This document shows, piece by piece, positions 21,716-30,117 of a DNA stretch of 30,117 nt. The stretch comes from Oscillospiraceae bacterium (GTDB lineage Bacteria > Bacillota > Clostridia > Oscillospirales > Ruminococcaceae): contig DXNX01000009.1 of assembly GCA_019413245.1 (NCBI GenBank), positions 1 to 30,117 on the forward strand, read 5' to 3'. Made by a program: the position numbers and the translations under genes. Position 1 is the first letter of the stretch. Every line of letters starts with the position of its first letter. The notes under the pieces were generated by a model. It was not told where the DNA came from. It ran no database searches and was given only the letters and a program-made list of their open reading frames with translations.

Positions 21716-23485
21716 ATGAGTATTTTCAACATCTTCGTCCTCCTTGGCGGCCTTGCCATGTTCCTGTACGGCATGGACGTCATGGGCAAAAACCTGGAAC
21801 AGACAGCCGGCGGCAAGCTGCAGGTCATTCTGAGCAAGATGACCTCCTCGCCCCTGCGCGGACTTCTGCTGGGCCTGGCGGTGACCGCCGTCATCCAGTC
21901 GTCCTCCGCCACCACCGTCATGGTGGTCGGCTTCGTCAACTCCGGCCTGATGGACCTGTACCAGGCGGTGGGCGTCATCATGGGCGCCAACATCGGCACC
22001 ACCGTCACCTCCTGGCTGCTGAGCCTGACCGGCCTGCAGGGTGAGAGCTTCTTTATCCAGATGCTCAGCCCCGACGCCTGGAGCCCCCTGCTGGGCTTTG
22101 TGGGCATCGTCATGTTCATGTTCTGCAAGGACCGCAAGAAGGGCATCGGCCAGATCTTCCTGGGCTTTGCCATCCTGATGTCCGGCATGAACCTGATGGC
22201 CGATGCCACCGCCCCGCTGGCGGATGCCCCCTGGTTCGGCCAGCTGTTCCTGGCCTTCACCAACCCGGTGCTGGGTGTGCTGGTGGGCGCGCTGCTCACC
22301 GCCATCATCCAGTCCTCCTCCGCCTCGGTGGGTATCCTGCAGGCGCTGTCCGCCTCCACCGGTGCGGTGTCGGTGGCTGCCGCCATGCCCATCATCATGG
22401 GCCAGAATATCGGCACCTGCGTCACGGCGCTGATCTCTTCCGCCGGCGCCAACAAGAACGCCCGCCGCACCGCCATGATCCACCTGTACTTCAACATCAT
22501 CGGCACGGCGGTCTTCCTGATCGGGTTCTATTCCCTGAATGCCGTGTTCCATTTTGCCTTCTACTATGACCAGGCCACCACCTTCAACATTGCCATCATC
22601 CACACCGTGTTCAATGTGGTGACCACCGCCATCCTGCTGCCCTTCAACAAGCTGCTGGTCCGTCTGGCCATCCTGACCGTGCCGGACAGCAAGGAGCCCC
22701 AGCAGAATTCCCTGCTGGACGAGCGCCTGCTCTCCACCCCGGCCGTGGCCGTGAACCGCGCCATGCTGGTGGGCGGCGATATGGCCGAGATCTGCCGCAC
22801 TTCCCTGCTGCAGGCCATGTCCACCACCCGCAAGTGGGATGATTCCATGGCCGATGAGGTCCGCCGCAAGGAGGACGCCGTCGACCACTACGAGGACGTG
22901 CTGGGCACCTACCTGGTACAGCTTTCCGGCCGTCCCCTGAGCAAGGAAGACAACCGCACCATCAACACCCTGCTGCACACCATCGGTGACTTTGAACGCA
23001 TCTCCGACCACTCCATCAATCTGCTGGAGGCCGCGGAGGAGATCCGGGACAAGAACATCCGCTTCAGTAATGAAGCCCTGGCCGACCTGGCCGTGCTGGA
23101 ATCGGCGGTGCAGGACATCGTGAACCGCACGGTGGACGCGTTCCAGAAGCGGGACTGCTACGCCGCCGGCAAGATCGAGCCCCTGGAGCAGGTGGTGGAC
23201 GGTCTGGTGCGGGAAGTCAAGACCCGGCATATTGCCCGTCTGCAGGCCGGCACCTGCACCATCGAGTACGGTTTCGTGCTGGATGACCTGCTGACCACCT
23301 ACGAGCGCATTGCCGACCATTGTTCCAACATCGCCGTGGCCATGATCGAAGTGGCCGAGGATAAGTTTGATACCCACGAGTACCTGAGCAACATCAAGAA
23401 CGGTTCGAGCATGAAGTTCGAGCAGCGGTACGAGAAATATCGTGACCGCTATGTATTCCCGTCCGAAGCCTCTTCCAACGGATAA
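21716..23485 (+). CDS. Na/Pi cotransporter (NptA/YjbB-like) fused to a PhoU-like domain
   Basis: A 589-residue protein. The membrane part (about 1-320) has two inverted Na_Pi_cotrans repeats, each with the QSSSA motif: IQSSSATT (60-67) and IQSSSASV (198-205). Each motif is followed by a GxNIGT segment (GANIGTTVTS and GQNIGTCVTA), the substrate and sodium site pattern of this family. The cytoplasmic C-terminal part (about 355-570) is helical and PhoU-like, with FERISDHSINLLEAAEE and YERIADHCSNIAVAM as the two metal-site motifs. Proteins of this type move phosphate with sodium, and the bacterial PhoU-fused branch may work in either direction. A PHO-box-like array lies upstream and PhoB/PhoR follow downstream. 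Confidence 0.93.
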   Translation: MSIFNIFVLLGGLAMFLYGMDVMGKNLEQTAGGKLQVILSKMTSSPLRGLLLGLAVTAVIQSSSATTVMVVGFVNSGLMDLYQAVGVIMGANIGTTVTSWLLSLTGLQGESFFIQMLSPDAWSPLLGFVGIVMFMFCKDRKKGIGQIFLGFAILMSGMNLMADATAPLADAPWFGQLFLAFTNPVLGVLVGALLTAIIQSSSASVGILQALSASTGAVSVAAAMPIIMGQNIGTCVTALISSAGANKNARRTAMIHLYFNIIGTAVFLIGFYSLNAVFHFAFYYDQATTFNIAIIHTVFNVVTTAILLPFNKLLVRLAILTVPDSKEPQQNSLLDERLLSTPAVAVNRAMLVGGDMAEICRTSLLQAMSTTRKWDDSMADEVRRKEDAVDHYEDVLGTYLVQLSGRPLSKEDNRTINTLLHTIGDFERISDHSINLLEAAEEIRDKNIRFSNEALADLAVLESAVQDIVNRTVDAFQKRDCYAAGKIEPLEQVVDGLVREVKTRHIARLQAGTCTIEYGFVLDDLLTTYERIADHCSNIAVAMIEVAEDKFDTHEYLSNIKNGSSMKFEQRYEKYRDRYVFPSEASSNG

Positions 23486-23487
23486 CC

Positions 23488-23515
23488 AGAAGCCCGCCGG
23501 ACACGGCGGGCTTCT
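23488..23515 (+). terminator. Hairpin between cotransporter and phoB
   Basis: A perfect 11-bp stem (23488-23498 with 23505-23515) follows the cotransporter stop by two bases. The tail TATATAAGG is a poor T tract, so read-through into phoB is likely and the hairpin may only reduce its expression. Confidence 0.65.
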
Positions 23516-23536
23516 TATATAAGGAGTGTTTTACGC

Positions 23537-24224
23537 ATGATCTACATTGTGGAGGATGACGCAAGCATCCGGGAACTGGAGCAGTACGCGCTGCAGACCA
23601 ATTCCTACACCGCCAAAGGCTTTCCCGACGGCGCCAGTTTCTGGACAGCCGTGTACGAAGCAGTGCCTGACCTGGTGATCCTGGACGTGATGCTGCCCGA
23701 TGAGGACGGCTACCAGATCCTGGGCAAGCTGCGGGAAAACGCCGCCACCCGCAATGTGCCGGTGATCATGGTCACGGCCAAGACCAGCGAGATCGACGTG
23801 GTCAAGGGCCTGGACAAGGGCGCCGACGATTATCTGTGCAAACCCTTCGGCATCATGGAGTTCATCAGTCGGGTGAAGGCGGTGCTGCGCCGGGCGCAGA
23901 GCACCGCCAGCGCCCCGTCGGCCCTGCGGTTCGGCACCATTGCCCTGGATGACCTGACCCGCACCGTCACGGTGGAAGGCGAGCCGGTGGAACTGACCTT
24001 CAAGGAATACGCCCTGCTGCACTTTTTCCTGGAGCATCCGGAGGAAGTGCTGGCCCGGGAGCGCATCATGAAGGCCGTGTGGGACACCGACGACCTGCTG
24101 GAATCCCGCACCATCGACATGCATGTGCGGACCCTGCGCCAGAAGCTGGGCGATGCCGGCGAATCCATCCGCACGGTGCGCAAGGTAGGCTACAAACTCA
24201 GCGCCCGGGGAACGGAGAACAGCG

Positions 24225-24235
<11 letters not shown>
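23537..24235 (+). CDS. phoB: PhoB/PhoP-type OmpR-family response regulator
   Basis: A 232-residue regulator. The receiver domain (1-118) has acidic E6/D7/D8, phosphoacceptor D50 (LVILDVMLPDEDG), T80 and K102. The winged-helix domain (130-228) ends in RTIDMHVRTLRQKLG and IRTVRKVGYKL, typical of OmpR/PhoB recognition helices and wing. The ATG at 23537 has AAGGAG about 10 bases upstream. It overlaps the kinase gene by 11 bases and follows the Na/Pi cotransporter by 51 bases. With pst genes and a PHO-box-like array next to it, it is most likely the phosphate regulator; the sequence alone cannot exclude another OmpR-type role. Confidence 0.88.
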
Positions 24236-25619
<1,384 letters not shown>

Positions 25620-25642
25620 CCCCCCTTTTCCTCAATAACAAC

Positions 25643-25688
25643 AAAACCACCCGCCAAGGAGCCCGAAAGCTCCGGCGGGTGGTTTTTT
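25643..25688. terminator. Strong bidirectional terminator between phoR and ridA
   Basis: A perfect 13-bp stem (25643-25655 with 25674-25686) encloses a second 5-bp hairpin (GGAGC/GCTCC). AAAA precedes it and six T follow, so it can stop both convergent transcripts. Confidence 0.92.
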
Positions 25689-25713
25689 CTTGGATTCCGT
25701 CAGACCGGAAAGA

Positions 25714-26094
25714 TCACAGCACGGCCACGCACTCGATCTCCACCAGGGCGCCCTTGGGCAGGGCTCCCACCTGGAAGGCGGCCCGGGCCGGGAACGGCTC
25801 GGTGAAGGCTTCGGCGTAGACTTCATTCATGGCGGCAAAGTCCCCGATATCCTGCAGCATGACGGTGGTCTTGACCACATGGCCCAGGTCGGTGCCGGCC
25901 TCGTTCAGGATGGCGCCCAGGTTTTTCAGGCACTGGCGGGTCTGGGTACGGATGTCCTGCCCCGCAAATTCCCCGGTGGCGGGGTCAATGGGGATCTGAC
26001 CGGACACATACACGGTATCCCCGGCACGCACGGCCTGGGAATAGGGGCCGATGGCGGCGGGCGCGTTGGGAGTGTGGACTGCTTTGCGTTCCAT
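25714..26094 (-). CDS. ridA: RidA family reactive-intermediate deaminase
   Basis: A 126-residue protein of the YjgF/YER057c/UK114 family. RidA proteins are trimeric cytoplasmic enzymes that hydrolyse reactive enamine/imine intermediates made by PLP enzymes. Family features are PNAPAAIGPYSQAV near the start, VYVSGQIPIDPATGE, the catalytic-type Arg in FPARAAFQVGALPKG and the terminal VEIECVAV with conserved Glu. All are in normal positions and the length is typical. The ATG at 26094 (MERKAVHTPNAP) is supported by AAGAAGG upstream; the longer frame would run through the promoter. It is a single-gene unit. Confidence 0.95.
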   Translation of the reverse strand: MERKAVHTPNAPAAIGPYSQAVRAGDTVYVSGQIPIDPATGEFAGQDIRTQTRQCLKNLGAILNEAGTDLGHVVKTTVMLQDIGDFAAMNEVYAEAFTEPFPARAAFQVGALPKGALVEIECVAVL

Positions 26095-26125
26095 ATTGTC
26101 TGCCTTCTTTCGGTATTTTTGTCCC

Positions 26126-26154
26126 AGTATACCAGCCCGGTGCCCGCTTGGCAA
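26126..26154 (-). promoter_or_regulatory. SigA-type promoter of ridA
   Basis: On the minus strand TTGCCA (26149-26154), a 17-bp spacer and TATACT (26126-26131) lie 32 bases upstream of the ridA ATG. Confidence 0.8.
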
Positions 26155-26190
26155 GGGGGCCGCCCGGGGCGGTGTGTGTACTGCCCTGCC

Positions 26191-26233
26191 AAAAAAGCCC
26201 TCACCGCCGGGGATGGCCGGCAGCGAGGGCTTT
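26191..26233 (-). terminator. Intrinsic terminator of the molybdenum-hydroxylase operon
   Basis: A 9-bp stem (26194-26202 with 26225-26233) encloses a GC-rich inner hairpin; on the minus strand it runs into six T at 26196-26191. It lies 24 bases after the large-subunit stop and just upstream of the ridA promoter. Confidence 0.85.
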
Positions 26234-26256
26234 GGGGGATTCGGATTCAGCCGGGG

Positions 26257-28551
26257 TCAGTCCTCATCGGGCGTACCCATGGCGATGGCTTCGGGGGTGA
26301 TGGGCAGTTCCCGGTGCCACACGCCGGTGGCCCGCATGATGGCATGGGCGATGGCCGGGGCCGGGGTGTTGATGACGATCTCGCCGATGGACTTGGCGCC
26401 GAAAGGCCCGGTGGGCTCGTAGCTGCTCTCGAACTCCACATGCAGGTGGCCCACATCCAGGCGGGTGGGGACCTTATACTGCATGAAGCTGGATTCGATG
26501 GGCTTGCCTGCGGCGTTGTAGGTCACATTCTCGGTCAGGGTCATGCCGATGCCCTGGGCGATGCCGCCCTCGGTCTGCACCCGGGCCAGGGCCGGGTTCA
26601 CCGGGGTGCCGCAGTCCACCACGGCGTCATATTCCAGCACCTGCACCTCGCCGGTCAGCTTGTCCAGCTCGATCTCCGCCATGCCCACCATGAAGGGCGG
26701 CGGGGAGATGGGAGAGGAATGGGTGGCCGTGACTTCGGCGGCGCAGTTGTTGGACACCTGGGATTTATAGGCAATGTCGGTCAGGCTGGCGGTGCGGCCA
26801 GCGGCGGCGCGCACGCAGTCCCCGGCAAAGGTCACGTCGGCGGCGTCACAGCCCAGCAGCTCGGCACCGATGGTGCAGATGCGGCCGGTGAGCTCGGTGC
26901 AGGCCTTTTCCACCGCCTTGCCGGTGACGTAGGTGGTGGAGGAGGCGTAGGAGCCGGAATCGTAGGGGGACACGTCGGTGTCGGCGCCGAACACAGCCAC
27001 ATCCTCCACCGGGCAGTCCATGCACTCGGCCACCATCTGGGCCAGGATGGTATCGCATCCGGTGCCCATGTCGGCGGCGCCGATGATCAGGTTGTAGGTG
27101 CCGTCTTCGCTGAGTTTCAGGGTCACAGAGCCCACGTCCACGCCGGAAATGCCGGAGCCCTGCATGGCCATGGCCACACCGGCGGCCCGGACCTTGCCGT
27201 TGCCCATGTCCCGCACGGGGTAGCGGTGTTCCCAGTCAAAGATTTCCCGGCAGCGGGCCATGCAGCGGTCCAGGGCGCAGGCGTTGGCGGGTTCGTTGTA
27301 GTAGGCGGGCATGGTCATGCCTTCCCGCACCATGTTGCGGTCCCGCAGCTCGGTGGGGTCCATATGCAGCTTTTCGGCCAGCTCATTGACGATGGACTCC
27401 ACCGCAAAGATGCCCTGGGTAGCGCCGTAGCCGCGGTAGGCACCGGCGGCCTGCAGGTTGGTGTACACCACATCATACCGGAAGCGGAAGGCTTCCAGGC
27501 TGCCGGTGTACAGGGGGATGGATTTGTGGCCGGACAGGCCCACGGTGGTGGGGCCGTGTTCGCCGTAAGCGCCGGTGTTGGACAGGGTGTACAGGTCCAG
27601 CGCCCGGATGCGGCCGGTCTTGTCGGCGCCCAGGCGCACCCGCACCTCCATCTCGTGGCGGGGAGACCCGGCGATCTGGCTTTCCTCCCGGGTATAGATG
27701 AGCTCGGCGGGACGGCCGGTCTTCATGGTGACAAAGGCCGGGTACACCTCGCAGACGGCGGTCTGCTTGGCGCCGAAGCCGCCGCCGATGCGGGGCTTTT
27801 CCACCCGGATGCGGCTCTTGGGGATGCCCAGCGCCCGGGACAGGATGCGGCGGCAGTGGAAAACGATCTGGGTGGAGGACAGCACATGCAGCCGTCCGTA
27901 CCGGTCCATATCGGTGTAGGTGCGGAAGGTCTCCATCATGGCCTGGTTCACGGCCCGGGTGTGGTAGGTGTGGTCCAGCACGATCTCACAGTCGGCCAGC
28001 ACCGCTTCCACGTCGCCGTCGCTCTCGTCGCCGCTGGCCACCAGATTGCGGTGGTTGTCGCCGCCCACCTCGCAGGGCGGGAACCAGTCTTCCTCCGGGT
28101 GGACCAGCACCGGGTTGTCCTTGGCGGTGCGGAAATCCAGCACCGCTTCCAGCACTTCATACTCCACCTTGATGAGCTTCATGGCCTTGCGGGCAGCCTT
28201 TTCGTTCTCGGCGGCAATGATGGCCACCGGGTCCCCCACGAACCGCAGGTGCCGGTCCAGGATGAGCCGGTCATAGGGGGAGGGTTCGGGGTAGGTCTGG
28301 CCCGCAATGGCAAAGCGGGTGGTGGGCACGTCCTGCCAGGTGTACACAGCCACCACGCCGGGGACCTTCATGGCAATGGACGTATCAATGTTCTTGACAA
28401 GGGCGTTGGCGTGGGGGCTGCGCAGCAGCTTGACCACCAGGGCGCCTTTGGGGGCGATATCATCGGTGTACACCGGCTTGCCCAGCAAAAGCTGCAGGGA
28501 GTCCTTCTTGCGCACCGCCCTGCCCACATATTTGTTCTTCATCTCAGCCAT
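26257..28551 (-). CDS. Molybdenum hydroxylase large (molybdopterin) subunit, xanthine dehydrogenase type
   Basis: A 764-residue catalytic subunit of the xanthine oxidase family. Visible motifs are GGGFGAK (256-262), TREESQIAGSPRHEM, AYRGYGATQ (371-379), GSGISGVDVGSVTLKL, GAADMGTGCDT and GAKSIGE with E724. E207 (MMET), R373 (AYRGYG) and E724 correspond to bovine xanthine oxidase Glu802, Arg880 and Glu1261, so purine-type hydroxylation chemistry is likely. The Cys signature of CO dehydrogenase is absent. Length is normal for a split large subunit. The ATG at 28551 has AAGGAGG six bases upstream and overlaps the Fe-S gene by 8 bases. The exact substrate (xanthine, hypoxanthine, urate-related or other heterocycle) is not readable. 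Cofactor-loading genes such as xdhC are not in the window. Confidence 0.92.
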   Translation of the reverse strand: MAEMKNKYVGRAVRKKDSLQLLLGKPVYTDDIAPKGALVVKLLRSPHANALVKNIDTSIAMKVPGVVAVYTWQDVPTTRFAIAGQTYPEPSPYDRLILDRHLRFVGDPVAIIAAENEKAARKAMKLIKVEYEVLEAVLDFRTAKDNPVLVHPEEDWFPPCEVGGDNHRNLVASGDESDGDVEAVLADCEIVLDHTYHTRAVNQAMMETFRTYTDMDRYGRLHVLSSTQIVFHCRRILSRALGIPKSRIRVEKPRIGGGFGAKQTAVCEVYPAFVTMKTGRPAELIYTREESQIAGSPRHEMEVRVRLGADKTGRIRALDLYTLSNTGAYGEHGPTTVGLSGHKSIPLYTGSLEAFRFRYDVVYTNLQAAGAYRGYGATQGIFAVESIVNELAEKLHMDPTELRDRNMVREGMTMPAYYNEPANACALDRCMARCREIFDWEHRYPVRDMGNGKVRAAGVAMAMQGSGISGVDVGSVTLKLSEDGTYNLIIGAADMGTGCDTILAQMVAECMDCPVEDVAVFGADTDVSPYDSGSYASSTTYVTGKAVEKACTELTGRICTIGAELLGCDAADVTFAGDCVRAAAGRTASLTDIAYKSQVSNNCAAEVTATHSSPISPPPFMVGMAEIELDKLTGEVQVLEYDAVVDCGTPVNPALARVQTEGGIAQGIGMTLTENVTYNAAGKPIESSFMQYKVPTRLDVGHLHVEFESSYEPTGPFGAKSIGEIVINTPAPAIAHAIMRATGVWHRELPITPEAIAMGTPDED

Positions 28552-29014
28552 GGTGTACCTCCTTGCGGGAATCCAGGAAGCGGCGGATGCCCCGCAGCTG
28601 CCCTTCATAGCCGGAACAGCGGCAGAGGTTGCCGGACAGATACGCCTTGATCTCCTCGTCGGTGGGGTCGGGGTTTTCCCGCAGCAGGGTGATGGTGTTC
28701 ATCACGAAGCCGGGGTTGCAGAAACCGCACTGGTCGGCGCCCTGATCGGCGATGAAGCCCACGAACTCCGCGGCTTCCTCCTGCAGGCCCTCCAGGGTGG
28801 TAACTTTATGGCCCGCCGCCCGGGCCGCCAGCATGGAGCAGGAAAGCACCGGCACATCGTCCAGGAAGACGGTGCACAGCCCGCAGTTGGACGTCTCGCA
28901 CCCGCATTTCACGCTGGCACAGCCCTGGGCGCGCAGAAAATCATACAAAGTGGTATCGGGGTCTACGTCGGGCACGCGCACCGCCCGGCCGTTGAGCTGC
29001 AATTTGATTTCCAT
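28544..29014 (-). CDS. Molybdenum hydroxylase small subunit with two [2Fe-2S] clusters
   Basis: A 156-residue iron-sulfur protein. C39, C44, C47 and C59 form the plant-type ferredoxin cluster (VKCGCETSNCGLCTV), and C96, C99, C131 and C133 form the second cluster (QCGFCNPG and LCRCSGY). It passes electrons between the Mo site and FAD. The ATG at 29014 has AAGGAGG nine bases upstream and lies four bases after the FAD-subunit stop. Length is typical (about 155-165). All eight cluster cysteines are in place. Confidence 0.95.
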   Translation of the reverse strand: MEIKLQLNGRAVRVPDVDPDTTLYDFLRAQGCASVKCGCETSNCGLCTVFLDDVPVLSCSMLAARAAGHKVTTLEGLQEEAAEFVGFIADQGADQCGFCNPGFVMNTITLLRENPDPTDEEIKAYLSGNLCRCSGYEGQLRGIRRFLDSRKEVHHG

Positions 29015-29018
29015 AGGT

Positions 29019-29813
29019 TCAGCCCTCCTTGTGTGCCAGTTCGCACAGTATCCGTTCGGTGAGTACCCGCACCAGATGGGTGCGGTATTCGGCCCCGGCC
29101 CGGGAATTGGACCCGGTGGGTACCGTCTTGGCGGCGTAGTCCGCAAAGGCCCGGGCGCTCTCGGGGGTCAGGCCCTCTTTGAGCAGACCCTGCTCATCCC
29201 GCACCACCACGGCCTTGCCGGGGCGGGCGCCGATGACCGCCTTGTACTGCCCGTTCAGGCAGGACACCGCGCAGGTCAGCACCGGGAAATCGGTGCGGGC
29301 GTTGCGCACGGCATGGTACGCCATGGGGCCGGGGGTCTTTTTCAGCACCACATGGGTGAGAATATCCCGGTCGTAGGCCATTTCGGCAAACTGTTCCAGC
29401 GGGATGCGCCCGGCCTTGTACAGTTCCACCTCACAGTCGGCAGCCAGCAGCACGGTCAGCACATCGGAAAAGCCGAACCGCCCCCAGATGCTGCCGCCCA
29501 CCGTGGCCATGTTGCGGAACTGCACCCCCACAATGTCCTTGAGGGCGGCTTCCACCGCACCGCCGGTGAGGGCCGCGATGCCGGGGTGGTGTTCCAGCTT
29601 GCGCAGGGGCACCATGGCCCCGATGCGGTATTCTTCCGGGGTTTCCTCGATGGTATCCAGGCCCAGCTCGCACAGGTCGATGGCGGTGCCCACCGTGATA
29701 TCGGACTGGCGCAGCCACAACATGCCGCCCAGCACATGGCTGCGCCGGTTCTGGTTCAGCTCGTAGGCCTGGTCCAGGCTTTCGGCGCGCACATAGTTTT
29801 GGATGCTCAGCAT
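29019..29813 (-). CDS. Molybdenum hydroxylase FAD-binding (medium) subunit
   Basis: A 264-residue FAD subunit of the CoxM/XdhB family. The N-terminal half has SHVLGGMLWL and RNMATVGGSIWGRFGFSDVL, the FAD-contacting ATVGG motif. The second half is the CO-dehydrogenase flavoprotein C-terminal-like domain. It accepts electrons from the [2Fe-2S] clusters and passes them to NAD or another acceptor. It is the first gene of the operon, with AAGGAG about 10 bases before the ATG. It is slightly shorter than the usual 280-290 residues. The operon order is FAD, Fe-S, Mo. Confidence 0.92.
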   Translation of the reverse strand: MLSIQNYVRAESLDQAYELNQNRRSHVLGGMLWLRQSDITVGTAIDLCELGLDTIEETPEEYRIGAMVPLRKLEHHPGIAALTGGAVEAALKDIVGVQFRNMATVGGSIWGRFGFSDVLTVLLAADCEVELYKAGRIPLEQFAEMAYDRDILTHVVLKKTPGPMAYHAVRNARTDFPVLTCAVSCLNGQYKAVIGARPGKAVVVRDEQGLLKEGLTPESARAFADYAAKTVPTGSNSRAGAEYRTHLVRVLTERILCELAHKEG

Positions 29814-29886
29814 CGGAACATATCTCCTTTGCGGTCCCGCAGGACCGTATTTTGGGCAAAAATCCGCATTTTTCCGCTATTTTGCC

Positions 29887-29904
29887 ACTATATAGCATTA
29901 TAGT
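29887..29904. promoter_or_regulatory. Hydroxylase promoter -10 within an inverted repeat
   Basis: ACTATA (29887-29892) and TATAGT (29899-29904) form an inverted repeat with a 6-base spacer. A TATAAT -10 for the leftward operon (29897-29902) lies inside it. No good -35 is visible. The half-site ACTATA also occurs in the palindrome at 29949-29970, so one regulator could bind both. Confidence 0.45.
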
Positions 29905-29916
29905 AACACATTTTCA

Positions 29917-29945
29917 TTGAAATCGAAAGGCATCTGTGCTACAAT
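29917..29945 (+). promoter_or_regulatory. SigA-type promoter of the lipoprotein gene
   Basis: TTGAAA (29917-29922), a 17-bp spacer and TACAAT (29940-29945) form a strong promoter pointing right, divergent from the hydroxylase operon. Confidence 0.8.
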
Positions 29946-29948
29946 CTC

Positions 29949-29970
29949 GTTGTAGTTTTTAAACTATAAC
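29949..29970. promoter_or_regulatory. 22-bp imperfect palindrome, candidate operator
   Basis: GTTGTAGTTT and AAACTATAAC flank a central TT with one mismatch between the arms. It starts four bases after the -10 box and covers the expected transcription start, the position of a repressor operator. No regulator gene is adjacent in the window. Confidence 0.55.
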
Positions 29971-30004
29971 GCTATGCAACCCAAGAAAGAGGAGAAGAAT
30001 CATC

Positions 30005-30117
30005 ATGAAACGTCTGTTGTCTTTCCTGCTGGCCGCCGCTGTGGCCCTGAGCGCCGTGGCCTGTGCGCCCGCTGCTTCCGACAGCACCGCCACCGCCGAG
30101 ACCCCAGTCACCAGTGA
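30005..30117 (+). CDS. Lipoprotein, start only (possible transporter substrate-binding protein)
   Basis: The first 37 codons are visible before the window ends. The N-terminus MKRLLSFLLAAAVALSAVAC is a signal peptide ending in a lipoprotein-type cysteine (A-V-A-C20), followed by an Ala/Ser/Thr-rich linker. The lipobox has Ala at -3, less usual than Leu. A GAGGAG site lies about 11 bases upstream of the ATG. Such starts are typical of ABC-transporter substrate-binding lipoproteins. Position opposite a molybdenum hydroxylase suggests uptake of its substrate, but this is only context. Confidence 0.7.
   Translation, partial: MKRLLSFLLAAAVALSAVACAPAASDSTATAETPVTS

Noticed and set aside
26257..29813. 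Aerobic CO dehydrogenase (CoxMSL)
   Set aside because: The gene order is the same, but the large subunit has AYRGYG instead of the Cys-containing active-site loop, and purine-type Glu/Arg residues are present.

Overview
The window looks like one chromosomal segment of a GC-rich, low-motility Clostridia-type Firmicute. Coding DNA is roughly 60-65% GC by eye, Shine-Dalgarno sites are strong AGGAGG types, promoters are SigA-like (TTGxxx-17-TATAAT), and the gene set includes SleC/SpoIID-type hydrolase, DUF2975 plus small Xre regulator, DUF6311, PstSCAB-PhoU and PhoB/PhoR. A gut Oscillospiraceae/Ruminococcaceae member (Gemmiger, Subdoligranulum or Faecalibacterium relatives) is the best guess. That is an inference from gene style, not from a search. 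I see no rRNA, tRNA, CRISPR array, transposase or phage module.

Layout. (1) 1-2778, plus strand: the end of a surface-anchored COG1361-type protein and a MacB/FtsX-type permease, closed by a bidirectional terminator. (2) 2858-6850, minus strand: a nitroreductase, an M15-type peptidase with a peptidoglycan-binding domain, and a SleC/SpoIID-like protein with six peptidoglycan-binding repeats. (3) 6978-12173, plus strand: an aldose-1-epimerase-like protein and two very large membrane proteins (DUF6311-like, YfhO/PTPS-related-like). (4) 12237-14490, minus strand: DUF2975 protein, small Xre regulator and DUF4173-like membrane protein. (5) 14685-16728, minus strand: a REC-HD-GYP protein, a free-standing Hpt protein and a uridine-kinase-like P-loop protein, with overlapping or nearly overlapping genes. 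(6) 16888-25619: the phosphate region. pstS-pstC-pstA-pstB-phoU runs left from a 490-bp regulatory region and a Na/Pi cotransporter-PhoU fusion followed by PhoB/PhoR runs right. (7) 25714-26094, minus strand: RidA. (8) 26257-29813, minus strand: a three-subunit molybdenum hydroxylase of the xanthine dehydrogenase type. (9) From 30005, plus strand: the start of a divergent lipoprotein.

How the genes work together. The phosphate block carries high-affinity (Pst) and Na-coupled uptake, the PhoU signal protein and the two-component system around one intergenic region. That region holds three TTTACA-like repeats at an 11-bp period (a good Gram-positive PHO box) and a looser array facing pstS. The hydroxylase subunits (FAD, 2Fe-2S, Mo) keep the residues that contact purines in xanthine oxidoreductase and lack the CO dehydrogenase signature.

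The most interesting observation is that PstS appears circularly permuted: the half that is normally C-terminal comes first, straight after the lipoprotein linker, and the normally N-terminal half ends the protein. Other points worth checking are the leaderless SleC/M15 hydrolase pair, the HD-GYP/Hpt/P-loop operon, a similar beta-sandwich domain on both sides of the junction between the two large membrane proteins, and a 22-bp palindrome in the promoter of the last gene.
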